DNA from: Giardia muris
Lineage: Eukaryota > Fornicata > Diplomonadida > Hexamitidae
Direction of reading: 5' to 3'
DNA: 64,000 nt
NCBI GenBank assembly: GCA_006247105.1
Contig: CM016929.1
Location: 930,001 to 994,000, forward strand
Shown: piece after piece, positions 43,096-52,172 of the stretch
How the letters are laid out: each line of letters starts with the position of its first letter
How positions within the stretch are numbered: position 1 is the stretch's first letter
Position numbers and translations under genes: made by a program
The notes under the pieces: generated by a model
Told to the model about the DNA's origin: nothing
Seen by the model: only the letters and a program-made list of their open reading frames with translations
Database searches by the model: none

Positions 43096-43677
43096 ATGCC
43101 TCGGATCGAGTCCTGCTCCTTCTGTTCGAAACCCGTCTACCCGGGGAAGGGGCTCTGCTACGTCCGCAACGACTGCCGTGTGTTCCGGTTCTGCTCGAGC
43201 AAGTGCCACAAGAACTATCGGATGAAGAGGAACCCGAGGAAGGTCCGCTGGACGAAGATGTCCCGCATGGCGCGGGGGAAGGAGCTCGTGGCAGACCCCA
43301 CCCATGACTTCGAGCGCCGAAGGAACCGGGCGGTCAAGTACGACCGCGAGCTTTGGGAGAAGACGGTCAACGCCATGGACCGCATCATCGAGATCAGGAA
43401 CGCGCGTACAGTCCGCAGCATCCAGGCACGGAAGCGCCAGAACGCTCTTCGCGTCCTCGCGACCAAGAAGGCGATAGATCATGGATTCACCGAGACAATG
43501 GACGTCAACAACCTAGATCCTCTTCAGCAGGCGGCACTTGATAGGGTGCGTGAACGTCGCCGTATCGTGCACAAGCCATTTAAGCCCGTTCTTCGGAAGC
43601 AGGAGGTCGCGATGCGACGTGAGCGCATCAAGGCTATCAACGTGTCCACCACCTCCACCTGTGAAGCAGTAGAGTGA
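43096..43677 (+). CDS. RLP24: Ribosome biogenesis protein RLP24 (RSL24D1), eL24-like
   Basis: 193 aa. The N-terminus is a TRASH/eL24-type zinc ribbon: ESCSFCSKPVYPGKGLCYVR, then NDCRVFRFCSSKCHKNYRMK with C-x2-C ... C-x3-C ligands, followed by RNPRKVRWTKMSRMARGKEL. The string RNDC.VFRFC.SKCHKN..., then FERRRN..VKYDRELWEKT, separates RLP24 from cytosolic eL24, as does the long basic C-terminal extension. RLP24 is loaded on pre-60S particles, recruits the AAA-ATPase Drg1 and is later exchanged for eL24 in the cytoplasm. Start supported by AAATTAAATG. The stop TGA overlaps AGTGAAT. Confidence 0.93.
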   Translation: MPRIESCSFCSKPVYPGKGLCYVRNDCRVFRFCSSKCHKNYRMKRNPRKVRWTKMSRMARGKELVADPTHDFERRRNRAVKYDRELWEKTVNAMDRIIEIRNARTVRSIQARKRQNALRVLATKKAIDHGFTETMDVNNLDPLQQAALDRVRERRRIVHKPFKPVLRKQEVAMRRERIKAINVSTTSTCEAVE

Positions 43678-43679
43678 AT
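43673..43679 (+). promoter_or_regulatory. Giardia-type poly(A) signal AGTGAAT on the RLP24 stop
   Basis: AGTGAAT matches AGTRAAY, the known Giardia cleavage and polyadenylation signal, and overlaps the TGA of RLP24. In Giardia this signal commonly sits on or just after the stop codon. Confidence 0.6.
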
Positions 43680-43750
43680 GGAATGAGTACGTTAAGTATG
43701 TGCTGGCCCAAAGAAATTCAGATTCCGGGTTAGCTCCAATCTGCTCCGAG

Positions 43751-45298
43751 ATGAGTACTGGCGGCGCTTACCTGGACGACCGGGGGAACCCCTGCGACTT
43801 CGACAAGTGGATGACCGGGCTTCGGCGGCGGTACCTGGCGTTCTGCAAGGCAAATAACGACTCTCCCGCAATCCCCCAGGTCTTGGCAAAGATCAAGATG
43901 GCCTTGGAGGACGAGCAGGAGTTCACGGCCCTAGGCCTTAGCGGCCAGGAGATCGTGGGACAGCAGATCCTCCCGCTGGTACAGTTCCTTCAGGCTTATG
44001 GGAAGCTTAATCATTTGGCCTTCTGGCGAACACGAATGGGAGACGAGGGTGCGGTCTCGCTCGCTGGATTGCTGCCCGGGAACCAGACGCTCAAGATCCT
44101 CGAGATCTGCGATTGCAACGTCACCGAGGAGGGGTACACCCCTCTATTCCACGCCCTCCCCCACTCCGCCCTGAATACTCTCAGTTTGGAGAGCTCTCAG
44201 CTCTCGGCGGCCGTATTGGCACGTCTGGGAACGGCGATCGAGCGGTGTGCGAGTCTAGCCTTTCAGCAAGCTACTGCCGCGATAGAGGAGTCGTTGGCGC
44301 AGTTTGCGGCAGAACAGGAGCGTCTCAAGGCCGAAGCCGATGCCAAAAAGGGGAAGAAAGGCAAGAAAGGCTCGAAAGGGAAGAAGGGGAAAAAGGGAAA
44401 GAAAGGAAAACAAGTTCCGACGCATGATCGCCCATTTTCCGACGTCTTCAACGATTTCTTCCTCCTTCAGAGACTTAACCTTTCCTTCTGCGGGATCAAT
44501 TCTTTATTAGCTCCATCTTTGGGTGTCTTGGTCGAGAAGGCCTGCAAATACGTGCTTGAGATCAATCTTCATGGAAACCCTATCGGGGCATATGGCCTTG
44601 GAGAGATCGGAGCGGGTCTTTGTCGAGCTGCAATAGATGCGACGAATGATGAGGCGAAATTAGGAGCTCTTGGACCAGCCCTATCCCAGCCTTCACCTGT
44701 TCCAACGCTGACGAAGCTAACCATGCCCATGGACCCTTCAGCTATGGCTGGAGGCATGCAGGAGAGACTTTTAGGCGATATCAACGTTGAATCACGAGGA
44801 CAGCCATCGGAAGTGATGACGGAGGCGAATACGTCGGTCCCAGTGACGGCGGGAGCGTCCGAGGCGCCCACGACGGCGAACCAGGAGAATCGCCCTGTGA
44901 CAGGGCTGACAGAGGAGCCACCTTATGTCCCGTTGGAACCAATCGGGTGTCCATACCTTCGTCTCCAGACTTTGGACCTATCCAATTGCTCGATCAATGA
45001 GGATCTAGCCGAGTCCTACGTTAGCTTCGGGGATGGTGTGCTTGCTGCGGCAAACCTTGGGACGATCAAACTTCACGATAACTTCTTCACCGAGGAGCAG
45101 TTCCGTTGGCTCAGTCCGAGCCTCCTATTGCAGCGGAGCGTGACCATATGCACACTCCCCACGACCTTAACGAAGGAGCGGGTGGCGGAGCATTACCTGG
45201 TCTTTAAGACCCACAAGAAGATCCTGGACGAGGATGCGAAGAAGCGGCGGGGGAAGAAGGGGAAGAAGGGCAAAAAGGGGAAGAAAGGGAAGAAGTGA
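43751..45298 (+). CDS. Leucine-rich-repeat protein with Lys-Lys-Gly runs
   Basis: 515 aa from the ATG at 43751 (a longer reading would need a GTG at 43700). LRR-type (RNI) patterns: LNHLAFWRTRMGDEG, LKILEICDCNVTEEG, LNTLSLESSQL, LQRLNLSFCGINS, VLEINLHGNPIGAYG and LQTLDLSNCSINED. Two runs of KKGKKG-type repeats interrupt or end the protein: one at ~residues 200-222 and one forming the very C-terminus, each several repeats of nine bases. Lys-rich tails of this kind bind acidic tubulin tails or nucleic acid in other proteins; here that is only a guess. An Ala/Glu helix precedes the first run. Tandem with the ARID gene, 32 bp apart. AGTGAAT overlaps the stop. Confidence 0.8.
   Translation: MSTGGAYLDDRGNPCDFDKWMTGLRRRYLAFCKANNDSPAIPQVLAKIKMALEDEQEFTALGLSGQEIVGQQILPLVQFLQAYGKLNHLAFWRTRMGDEGAVSLAGLLPGNQTLKILEICDCNVTEEGYTPLFHALPHSALNTLSLESSQLSAAVLARLGTAIERCASLAFQQATAAIEESLAQFAAEQERLKAEADAKKGKKGKKGSKGKKGKKGKKGKQVPTHDRPFSDVFNDFFLLQRLNLSFCGINSLLAPSLGVLVEKACKYVLEINLHGNPIGAYGLGEIGAGLCRAAIDATNDEAKLGALGPALSQPSPVPTLTKLTMPMDPSAMAGGMQERLLGDINVESRGQPSEVMTEANTSVPVTAGASEAPTTANQENRPVTGLTEEPPYVPLEPIGCPYLRLQTLDLSNCSINEDLAESYVSFGDGVLAAANLGTIKLHDNFFTEEQFRWLSPSLLLQRSVTICTLPTTLTKERVAEHYLVFKTHKKILDEDAKKRRGKKGKKGKKGKKGKK
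44347..44410 (+). repeat. Internal AAG/GGG-rich trinucleotide repeat encoding Lys-Lys-Gly runs
   Basis: Imperfect repeat of AAGAAAGGC / AAGAAGGGG units inside the LRR gene. A second copy lies at 45232-45295. Purine-only on the plus strand. The repeated unit is in frame and kept as Lys/Gly. Confidence 0.7.
45232..45295 (+). repeat. C-terminal AAGAAGGGG repeat encoding (KKG)n
   Basis: Same unit as the internal run; it ends the LRR protein and leads directly into AGTGAAT at the stop. The purine-only run is likely variable in length between strains. Confidence 0.7.
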
Positions 45299-45300
45299 AT
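45294..45300 (+). promoter_or_regulatory. AGTGAAT poly(A) signal on the LRR-gene stop
   Basis: An exact AGTRAAY match overlapping the TGA, as for RLP24 immediately upstream. Confidence 0.6.
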
Positions 45301-45330
45301 GGTATTGAGTATGAAAGGACTCAAAGATAA

Positions 45331-46485
45331 ATGCTCCCCCCCGAAGACGCCGTTTACTCTCCCCAGGAGCGGCCCGTCGTCGACCACTTCTACTGGCGGC
45401 TGAACGAGCTGCAACAACAAAGGAGCAAACAGGTCCGGCGGGTCCCGGTTGTGGGCCACCGGCCATTGGACCTCTACGCCCTCTTTCGCGCTGTCCAGAA
45501 CCGTGGAGGCTCGAAGGCGATCCAGCACTGGAAGGACATCGGGCGCGAGCTGAATCTCGCGGCGAGCGTCACAAACGCTGGCTTCACCCTACGCACTAAG
45601 TTTGAGTCATATATCGCCCCTTTCGAGGATATCTTGATGGACGAGTTCCCAATCACAGACTTCGAGGACCAACGGGTGCACCTGGAGATGACCGGGCCTG
45701 GCCCAGTGGAGTCCTTGAGAGATCAGACATATCTTGCCACTTTCACTGACCATCAAGAAGGTATTCATCACAATGCCAACTGGTTAGTCCCAGCACAGAG
45801 CCCGGTCATGCTGGGGACCTCCTTACGCTTGCCACATGGCGAAGCAGATGGCATTCATCCCACTGGTGTTACTGCAAACTCTATCTATGGAACACAAGCC
45901 TCACAAGCCGTACATGCACAATATGAGGCCCGGTTAGCCCCAAATGCTGGCCTCAAGGTCTTTCAGATCACTAACCGTCGTTTCACAGATGCAACTCTAA
46001 TGAATCTCATCCGAGCCCTACAATTGACACAGGTCGAAGAACTCTGCCTTGGTAGTCTCGCCAAGATCACAGTCCTCCCAGAGTTCTCGGCATTGCCTCG
46101 GACCCTCAATAAGTTGACGCTCATTGACGTTCCTGACGACATCGCTGATAGCTTCCTTACGGCGCTGAGCTCCTTGGGGATTCGGGAACTTAGCGTCTTC
46201 GTCGCTTCGGAGTCGTCCCCCCTCGAAGCTACGTCGATCGCCTTGACAAAGGGGGCGTCTACGCCCCCAGTTTACCAAAATACCACCATGATAGTCAAGC
46301 GTAGGCCCAGCCCGGACATCACCACTGCACCACCATCGGATGACCGGAGATCTCACTCCAACGACGAGCCCAAGACTCCCATGAAGACCGAGGAGCTCGA
46401 TAACCCCAAAGAGCACCAGGATATCTTCTTCAGTTGTAACGATGACATCGATTCCCTTTTCGCAGCCTCGCCTTATTGGCCTTGA
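45331..46485 (+). CDS. ARID-domain DNA-binding protein with LRR-like C-half
   Basis: 384 aa. Residues ~14-105 match an ARID/BRIGHT domain: VDHFYWRLNELQQQR, PVVGHRPLDLYALFRAVQNRGG, KAIQHWKDIGRELNL and LRTKFESYIAPFEDIL, with the LDLYxLxxxVxxxGG and W-x2-I landmarks. ARID domains bind AT-rich DNA, and an ARID protein has been reported in Giardia to recognise AT-rich initiators, so this is a possible general transcription factor here. Residues ~205-290 (FQITNRRFTDATLMNLIRAL ... ELCLGSLAKITVLPEF ... LNKLTLIDVPDD) look like leucine-rich repeats. The C-terminus is acidic and aromatic (DIDSLFAASPYWP), as in activation domains. Start is supported by AAAGATAAATG. Confidence 0.78.
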   Translation: MLPPEDAVYSPQERPVVDHFYWRLNELQQQRSKQVRRVPVVGHRPLDLYALFRAVQNRGGSKAIQHWKDIGRELNLAASVTNAGFTLRTKFESYIAPFEDILMDEFPITDFEDQRVHLEMTGPGPVESLRDQTYLATFTDHQEGIHHNANWLVPAQSPVMLGTSLRLPHGEADGIHPTGVTANSIYGTQASQAVHAQYEARLAPNAGLKVFQITNRRFTDATLMNLIRALQLTQVEELCLGSLAKITVLPEFSALPRTLNKLTLIDVPDDIADSFLTALSSLGIRELSVFVASESSPLEATSIALTKGASTPPVYQNTTMIVKRRPSPDITTAPPSDDRRSHSNDEPKTPMKTEELDNPKEHQDIFFSCNDDIDSLFAASPYWP

Positions 46486-46535
46486 TGCTGGATCATGGAT
46501 CGTACAGCCCTCCAGGGCATCATGGAGCTGACTGC

Positions 46536-49500
46536 CTAAGAACCACTGTCTGTGAAAGGAACCAGATGCAGTAGAGGCCGCATATGCCGGTCAAAGGGTG
46601 TGAAGAAGCTGCGGAGGTATGTCCCGTACCGAAGGATGCAGCACAGCTCCGCCCAGGTTCCTCCCGCCAGCTCGCGCCGTGGAGTCGCGCGAGCGCAAAA
46701 GACGGCCCACTCCTCCTCGAGCTCTGGGGGCGCGAGGTGTGAGTTTCCTGTGTTGCAATACGCCGCCTTCCTGATGAGGAGGGTGAGGGTGTCGAAGGGA
46801 AAGGGAAGCAGTTCGTGACCCCCACTTTTATCGAGGTGCTTACGTAGCCCATGAAAGAGCTGGTGTGCAGTCTCAAAGAGGCCAGCATTCAAAGCGGCCA
46901 CCCCGCCAACAAGAGTTGAGAGGGCGTATGCGGCGTGTACGACATCGTCAGCGCTGATATCGTAGCCGCGAACTACGTTGTAGAGTATGCAGAGGTCTTT
47001 CGCATGTTCCTCCCAGCCCTCCGTCTGAATGTATGCGCTCACGTATCGATTGATCCTGTGCAGGATTTGTAGGAGGATGGTGCTCACCGCTCGTAGAACC
47101 TTCTCTCGAAACGTGAGAGAACCGGCAGGGTTGTCGAGGCGGATGCACTCGGCCTCGATGGCGAAGGAGAACCGCTCGGGGGCGAGCCGTGCCGACAGCT
47201 GCTCGAAGATGGCATGGGGGGAGCTACTGAACGAGAAGATGTCATCCAAAGGACGATCCGAGTCGAGTGGCCGAGTATCCACGTACGGTGTGTAGCTCTC
47301 CTGCAGCAGGAGCGTACGGACATAGAAGAGGGACCGTAATAGACGGTTCCCGTGAGTGTACGTGAACCATGACGGGAGGTATAGGGCGTGAGCGTCTATT
47401 GCCCGTGAGCCTGGGGAACGACCACGGGCGGTTGTCAAAAGAAGGTCGACGATCTCGCGACTCACACTGCAATCGACCGCAATCTCGGCCGCGCCATAGA
47501 GGCACATGAAGTCTGCCTCCTCGGGGAGGGTCAATGCGAGACAAGCCGCGGGGAAACTTTCACCACAGAGCGCAAGGAGTCTACAAGCTTCTTGGACCTT
47601 CCCAGCGACGAGGAGCTCCATCGCCCCAAGGAAGGGTTTCCGAGAGCTTGTGTAAGAGGAGGCGATCCAATACGAGGTGAGTTCGCGTAACTGCTTCTGA
47701 AGGCCTACCTCCTTAACCGTGGAGACCAGAAGCTTCGCCATGCAGATCTCACCCTCGCGACAGCACTCGTACACCGCCTGGCAAACGAGCCGCGGGTCTT
47801 TCGAGCGTGCATACAAGATGTGCGCAAGAAGAGTGAACTGAATGACTGGCGTGACCAGCGTCTCGATCCCGATCCGGACGAGGGTATTGTTCGGGGTCTC
47901 CTTCTCGGGTCTTTCATCGGAGAGGGGGAGAGAGAGCTCGTCCGGTACGGATGAGACAAACTCCAAGAGGGTCAAACCACGCGTATAATCTGCCAGCTCG
48001 AAGAGGAGGCGCAAGGAAACGAAGTCTCCACGGGCCACATAGATCTTGATGGCCGTTGATACCTGCCTCCGTGCTATATCCGAGTGTGAGGCCATATAGC
48101 TCCTGGTGAAGTCGTAGAAGAAGAGTCTGGCCTTTGAGAAGTCCGGGTCCGGTTGGAAGACTGAAGAGGCTTTCCCAATGAGCTTCGTGACGTTGTTCTT
48201 CGCCAGGTTGATGGCAAACCACACAAGAGTCTGTTCTGTTGCGACATAGCCATTGGAACAAAGAAATTCTTTGTGAGCCGTCTCAAACGTTGTCTTCTTT
48301 GGTGGACGTTCAAAGAGAAGTAAGTCCGCCAATCTAAGGAATTCTTGCACCCCAGTACCCATAGGATAGAAGAGATCGAAGATATCACCAAACAGAGAGA
48401 GTGGAGAGTGCTCTTTCAGTTTCTCCTTCAACTCTACCTTCTCTCTTAGGCGAAGAAGACATTTTTGACTCGCCTTTCCAGATAGCCTTGAAAAGGCTCG
48501 ACAGATCTCCATCCCAGTGCTTTTTGTCAAGACCGATCTAAACTCGCCACAGGTCAAAGGGGTTTCGACATTTTCACGGCAATTGGAGGCGAAGGCGTCA
48601 ACGATGAGGGAGCAGGCCTTCTCATTCTCCTGTTCGGTACCACATAAGAGATCTGCGACATCCTCCAAGGAGATGGCGACCCCAGCCCCAGTCCTGCCTG
48701 GGCCGTAGAAGTACAGGCTCAGTGCGTTCAACGAGGAGTAGACCAAAGGGCGAATTCCGAGCTCCAAGCCCCGTAGGTGTATCTTTCGAAGGGTGATATC
48801 TCTCGAGCTTACCAGGGCTTCGAAGGGGTGTGATGGAAGGACTCCGATCCCATACACATCGGAGGTGAAGGTGAAGCGTGCCAGCTCGACGCCGGCCACC
48901 CAATTCCAGGCACGAACGGTCGCGTCCCAGGAACCGCTAAGAATTACGTGGGGAAGCTCCGGGTGGAAGACGATTGGCCGCACCCTGCTCGTGTGGCCAC
49001 GTAGGGTCGTTAGAAGGGTGATCTTGAGGCTCTGCGAGACGATCCCAGTCCCAGTGGCCTCAGTCCCACCCCCACTGAAGCTGTACTCTCCGTCTAGGGA
49101 GAAGCGGAATAGGCGAATGGTCATATCGTCGGAGCTGGTGGCGATGATATCAGTCAGGAGGGGGTGAAAGATGGCGCGAAAGCAGGTTTGAGTATGTGCT
49201 TGGAAGACGCCGATGGTGGGTATTGGGACAGTCTTTCCAAGCCTGAGACCGAGTTCTTTTGAGCGTTTCGCAATCTGCTCGTTTGAAAGGCCAAGGAAGC
49301 CTACATCGAACAGGTGCACGTTTCCGTCGGAGGCCCCGATGGCCATGATGGGGTGATGAGGAGAAAAGGAGACGGAATAGAGGGGGACGTGATCGAAGCT
49401 GAGCTCAATGTGATTATTTTCGAAGCTGTTGTTGATGACAGTGCCAAGTCCAGGAGTGGCCGAGTATGCCTTCCCACGCGATAATGGATACACTTTGGCT

Positions 49501-51404
49501 ACACCATCGAGGCCCACGGTGGCACAAAGGCCATTACAAACCTGAGTCCAGGCGTTGGAGACGACACGTGCGGCATGCGGAGAGAGTTGGGAATAAATGG
49601 TCCCACGCCAGGGATCAACAATAAGACTACGGCCGAAGTGAGAGGAAAGAAGGAGTAAGCAGGAGTTGGGGCGAGGATCCCAAGAACCACAAAGCAAAGG
49701 CCCCAGACCGCCCTGAGAAGCGAGGAGAGCACCACCATCAATCTTGGACTCCTTCGGAGTGGCGATATTGCCACCCTTCTCCTTCTCCAGGCCAAGGCCC
49801 AAGCCCAAAGGTCCCATGTCCAAAGGGACTCCGAACTGAGCGACGAAGGCTAGTTCCCGTCCAGTCTCCTTCCAGAGCTTCACGGTCCCATCGCTTGAGA
49901 CGGTGGCGACGACTCCGAAGAGCTCCGGGTGTGGGGAGACGCCCATGATCGTATTGACGTGGCCGGGTTCCGAGCGGTAATAGACGGAGTTCTGGTTGCA
50001 ATTGATGACGAAGAAGACCCCATCGGCCGTCGAGCCCAACAGGAAGGAGAGGGGGGAGAGGAGGGAGGAGGAAGCTGTCCCTTTCTCAGCCTCCCCCTCG
50101 GTTCCCGCCTCCCCAACGGCTAACATGAACTCCGAAAGGTTGAGAAGACGGTTTTCTTGCCGTCGCAGCTTTTCCCCTTTCAAGGGCCGCATAGCATGTA
50201 AGCAGACGATCGAGGATCCACGAGAGACGACGAGGGGGGCGGACGCGGAACGTTTCTCGTCAGTCTCAACGAGATCGTCAAGGCTTGAAAGGTCAGTGAG
50301 GCCCATCGGACCCAATGTGCCCTGGGGCCTAACAAGGCAATTGACGGAACAAAGCTTGACGAGGCCAGTGCTAGTTCCAAGGGCGATTTGGCCTGGATGA
50401 GTATGAAGGAAAACGGCACACGTCACGCCAGGGATTCTGCGTCTACCAAGCAGGGTCGGGATGGAGTTGGAACCGTCTCCAGATCCATCATTAAACGCAT
50501 AGAGGAGAAGAGTGCCACAGGAGAACGTGATGAGAAGCCTTCGGTCGGAAGAGGAGCAATCGAAGGGGTCATCGGAGATGGAACAGACGGTGGAGAAGAC
50601 GACATCCTTCTGGGTGACGCTGTGGGTCGTGTAAACCAGAGAATTGGTGGGTTTCCGCCCCATCAAGTCATACGTCAACTGAGTCGATTGCTGCGTCCCC
50701 AACGGGAGAAACTTCAAGTCCTGAAGGGTGTGTGTGGGAGTGAGGGTGTGTGGATCGGACCTGAAAGGCTTCTCAGTCTCCTCCAATAACCGATATGCGA
50801 GGGAATCGACATCGTCCTTGTAACGGATCGACCCTTGATTCAACCCACAAGCGAGAAGGACACTGATTGACCCAGCAGAAACCACGTGTATCTGGGTGAC
50901 TGGGTAATTGGTGGGGAGAAGAAACCGACGTACCGTGCGCGTCTCGAGGTGTGAAACGATCACCTCGTTCGTCCTTCGATCGAGGACGTAGAACAGGCTC
51001 GGGTCGAGGGGGGAGAAGCACGCGGACTCGAACAGGGGCGCGTCCGAGAGCCTATCGGCCTCGGCCCTGACGGGATCGGTCCCATTCGCTTTTGCCCTCT
51101 CTTTCTCTTTGGCCTTTGCTTTCTCGCTCAATAAATCCAGGGAGAAAAGACAGGAGGAGCAGAAGGGGAGCTGGTAAAAGCGGCACTCGCCGTTTTTGAG
51201 GAGAATGGCGACGAGGCCGGCCCCATTCGAGGCGAGGGCCGCGAGGGCCGTCCGGGAGGCGACGAGCCCGGTCTGCCGGGCCCCGAAGGTGTCGAAGAGG
51301 ACGGCGGCCATCGGAGAGGCGTATGCGCAGTAGTTCCCGAAGCTGGCGAAGACGCTCGGGGTCGTCAGGCTCGGGCCCGGGACGACGCATTGGCACTCCT
51401 GCAT
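46536..51404 (-). CDS. Very large WD40/alpha-solenoid protein, WDR17-like
   Basis: 1622 aa. After an N-terminal beta-rich half (~1-470) with inserts, clear WD40 repeats appear: VNTIMGVSPHPELFGVVATV ... DGTVKLWK (~490-520), LYSVSFSPHHPIMAIGASDG (~690), FRAIFHPLLTDIIATSSDDM (~755), and HTSRVRPIVFHPELPHVILS followed by GSWDATVRAWNW (~810-840), then DVYGIGVLPSHPFEALVSSR. The last part, with ISGSWD..I.VW and ADVYGL..HPSRPF..ASCSRD equivalents, fits WDR17. From ~900 to the end it is helical, like an IFT/coatomer solenoid. So the architecture is two propellers plus solenoid as in IFT-A/WDR proteins, probably a flagellar trafficking or similar role. Convergent with the ARID gene (50 bp). GATAAA precedes the ATG. 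Confidence 0.75.
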   Translation of the reverse strand: MQECQCVVPGPSLTTPSVFASFGNYCAYASPMAAVLFDTFGARQTGLVASRTALAALASNGAGLVAILLKNGECRFYQLPFCSSCLFSLDLLSEKAKAKEKERAKANGTDPVRAEADRLSDAPLFESACFSPLDPSLFYVLDRRTNEVIVSHLETRTVRRFLLPTNYPVTQIHVVSAGSISVLLACGLNQGSIRYKDDVDSLAYRLLEETEKPFRSDPHTLTPTHTLQDLKFLPLGTQQSTQLTYDLMGRKPTNSLVYTTHSVTQKDVVFSTVCSISDDPFDCSSSDRRLLITFSCGTLLLYAFNDGSGDGSNSIPTLLGRRRIPGVTCAVFLHTHPGQIALGTSTGLVKLCSVNCLVRPQGTLGPMGLTDLSSLDDLVETDEKRSASAPLVVSRGSSIVCLHAMRPLKGEKLRRQENRLLNLSEFMLAVGEAGTEGEAEKGTASSSLLSPLSFLLGSTADGVFFVINCNQNSVYYRSEPGHVNTIMGVSPHPELFGVVATVSSDGTVKLWKETGRELAFVAQFGVPLDMGPLGLGLGLEKEKGGNIATPKESKIDGGALLASQGGLGPLLCGSWDPRPNSCLLLLSSHFGRSLIVDPWRGTIYSQLSPHAARVVSNAWTQVCNGLCATVGLDGVAKVYPLSRGKAYSATPGLGTVINNSFENNHIELSFDHVPLYSVSFSPHHPIMAIGASDGNVHLFDVGFLGLSNEQIAKRSKELGLRLGKTVPIPTIGVFQAHTQTCFRAIFHPLLTDIIATSSDDMTIRLFRFSLDGEYSFSGGGTEATGTGIVSQSLKITLLTTLRGHTSRVRPIVFHPELPHVILSGSWDATVRAWNWVAGVELARFTFTSDVYGIGVLPSHPFEALVSSRDITLRKIHLRGLELGIRPLVYSSLNALSLYFYGPGRTGAGVAISLEDVADLLCGTEQENEKACSLIVDAFASNCRENVETPLTCGEFRSVLTKSTGMEICRAFSRLSGKASQKCLLRLREKVELKEKLKEHSPLSLFGDIFDLFYPMGTGVQEFLRLADLLLFERPPKKTTFETAHKEFLCSNGYVATEQTLVWFAINLAKNNVTKLIGKASSVFQPDPDFSKARLFFYDFTRSYMASHSDIARRQVSTAIKIYVARGDFVSLRLLFELADYTRGLTLLEFVSSVPDELSLPLSDERPEKETPNNTLVRIGIETLVTPVIQFTLLAHILYARSKDPRLVCQAVYECCREGEICMAKLLVSTVKEVGLQKQLRELTSYWIASSYTSSRKPFLGAMELLVAGKVQEACRLLALCGESFPAACLALTLPEEADFMCLYGAAEIAVDCSVSREIVDLLLTTARGRSPGSRAIDAHALYLPSWFTYTHGNRLLRSLFYVRTLLLQESYTPYVDTRPLDSDRPLDDIFSFSSSPHAIFEQLSARLAPERFSFAIEAECIRLDNPAGSLTFREKVLRAVSTILLQILHRINRYVSAYIQTEGWEEHAKDLCILYNVVRGYDISADDVVHAAYALSTLVGGVAALNAGLFETAHQLFHGLRKHLDKSGGHELLPFPFDTLTLLIRKAAYCNTGNSHLAPPELEEEWAVFCARATPRRELAGGTWAELCCILRYGTYLRSFFTPFDRHMRPLLHLVPFTDSGS

Positions 51405-51453
51405 TTTATCTGGGGGGCAGGGAAGAGAAGAAAAGGGCGGCGACCATCAAAAG
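51405..51453. promoter_or_regulatory. 49-bp divergent promoter at the edge of the GC-rich block
   Basis: TTTATC adjoins the WDR17-like start (GATAAA on minus), and ATCAAAAG the plus-strand ATG. These AT tracts stand out because the DNA on both sides is very GC-rich. Confidence 0.45.
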
Positions 51454-52155
51454 ATGAACGCCGAGGCGGTCCTTTTATTCGAGGCCGCGCACGCCCTGAC
51501 GCGGACGCGGACGTACCAGCAGATCCCGAACGACGACGACGACGGGTACGTCCTCGCCGAGCGGGTCTACGAGTCCCGCTACACCCCCGAGGCCGTCGTC
51601 AAGATCCTCGAGCACGCCCGCGACATGCGGGCGCTCATCCCCGAGAAGCCGTTCCCCTCCTCCCCCCAGCGGCGGCGTAGGCGCGGGAACCCCGCGGCAC
51701 GGGAGGAGTCCCAGTCCCACACGCAGTCCCAATCGCACACTCAGTTTTCGTCGTCTCCGATGCACGGGCGGCCCGAGGCGAGCAGCCCGTCGGCTGCCTC
51801 GTCGTCGTCGCCTCTCAGGCGGCCGTTTCTCTCTCCGAACCCGCGGCTGCTGCAACGGCGGAGCCCGACGAAGCCGCCGTCCCGGCAGCTGCCGTCCCGC
51901 GTCGATCTGCCGGTCATCGCGCCTGTGGCGAACCCGGGGCGCTCCGGCTTGCGCGGGACGCTGAGGTCACCGCCGCAGACGCTCAAAGCGAGCCACAGTG
52001 GCCAAAACGACCAGAACGGCCAAAGCGGCCAGCTCAGAAGGGGCGGCGGAGGCGCCCCGTTGCCGCTCTCCCCGGGCTTCGGCGGCTCCGCCACACCGTC
52101 GCTCTCCGTCGTCCGGTGCACCTCGACCGCCCTGCAGAGGCGCTTTGTGCGGTGA
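51454..52155 (+). CDS. Orphan with short N-terminal helix and disordered tail
   Basis: 233 aa. Residues 1-65 look folded (LLFEAAHALTRTRTYQQIPN, EAVVKILEHARDMRALIPE), perhaps a helical hairpin. The remainder is Ser/Pro/Arg-rich with small repeats (SQSHTQSQSHTQ) and is likely disordered. No family recognised. GC in third codon position is near total. Ends 17 bp from the convergent 394-aa orphan. Starts at ATG after TCAAAAG. Confidence 0.65.
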   Translation: MNAEAVLLFEAAHALTRTRTYQQIPNDDDDGYVLAERVYESRYTPEAVVKILEHARDMRALIPEKPFPSSPQRRRRRGNPAAREESQSHTQSQSHTQFSSSPMHGRPEASSPSAASSSSPLRRPFLSPNPRLLQRRSPTKPPSRQLPSRVDLPVIAPVANPGRSGLRGTLRSPPQTLKASHSGQNDQNGQSGQLRRGGGGAPLPLSPGFGGSATPSLSVVRCTSTALQRRFVR

Positions 52156-52172
52156 GGGCGGGGAGCGGCGGC

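Noticed and set aside
44347..45295. Repeated units in the LRR gene considered as CRISPR or satellite
   Set aside because: They are in-frame Lys/Gly codon repeats without spacers.
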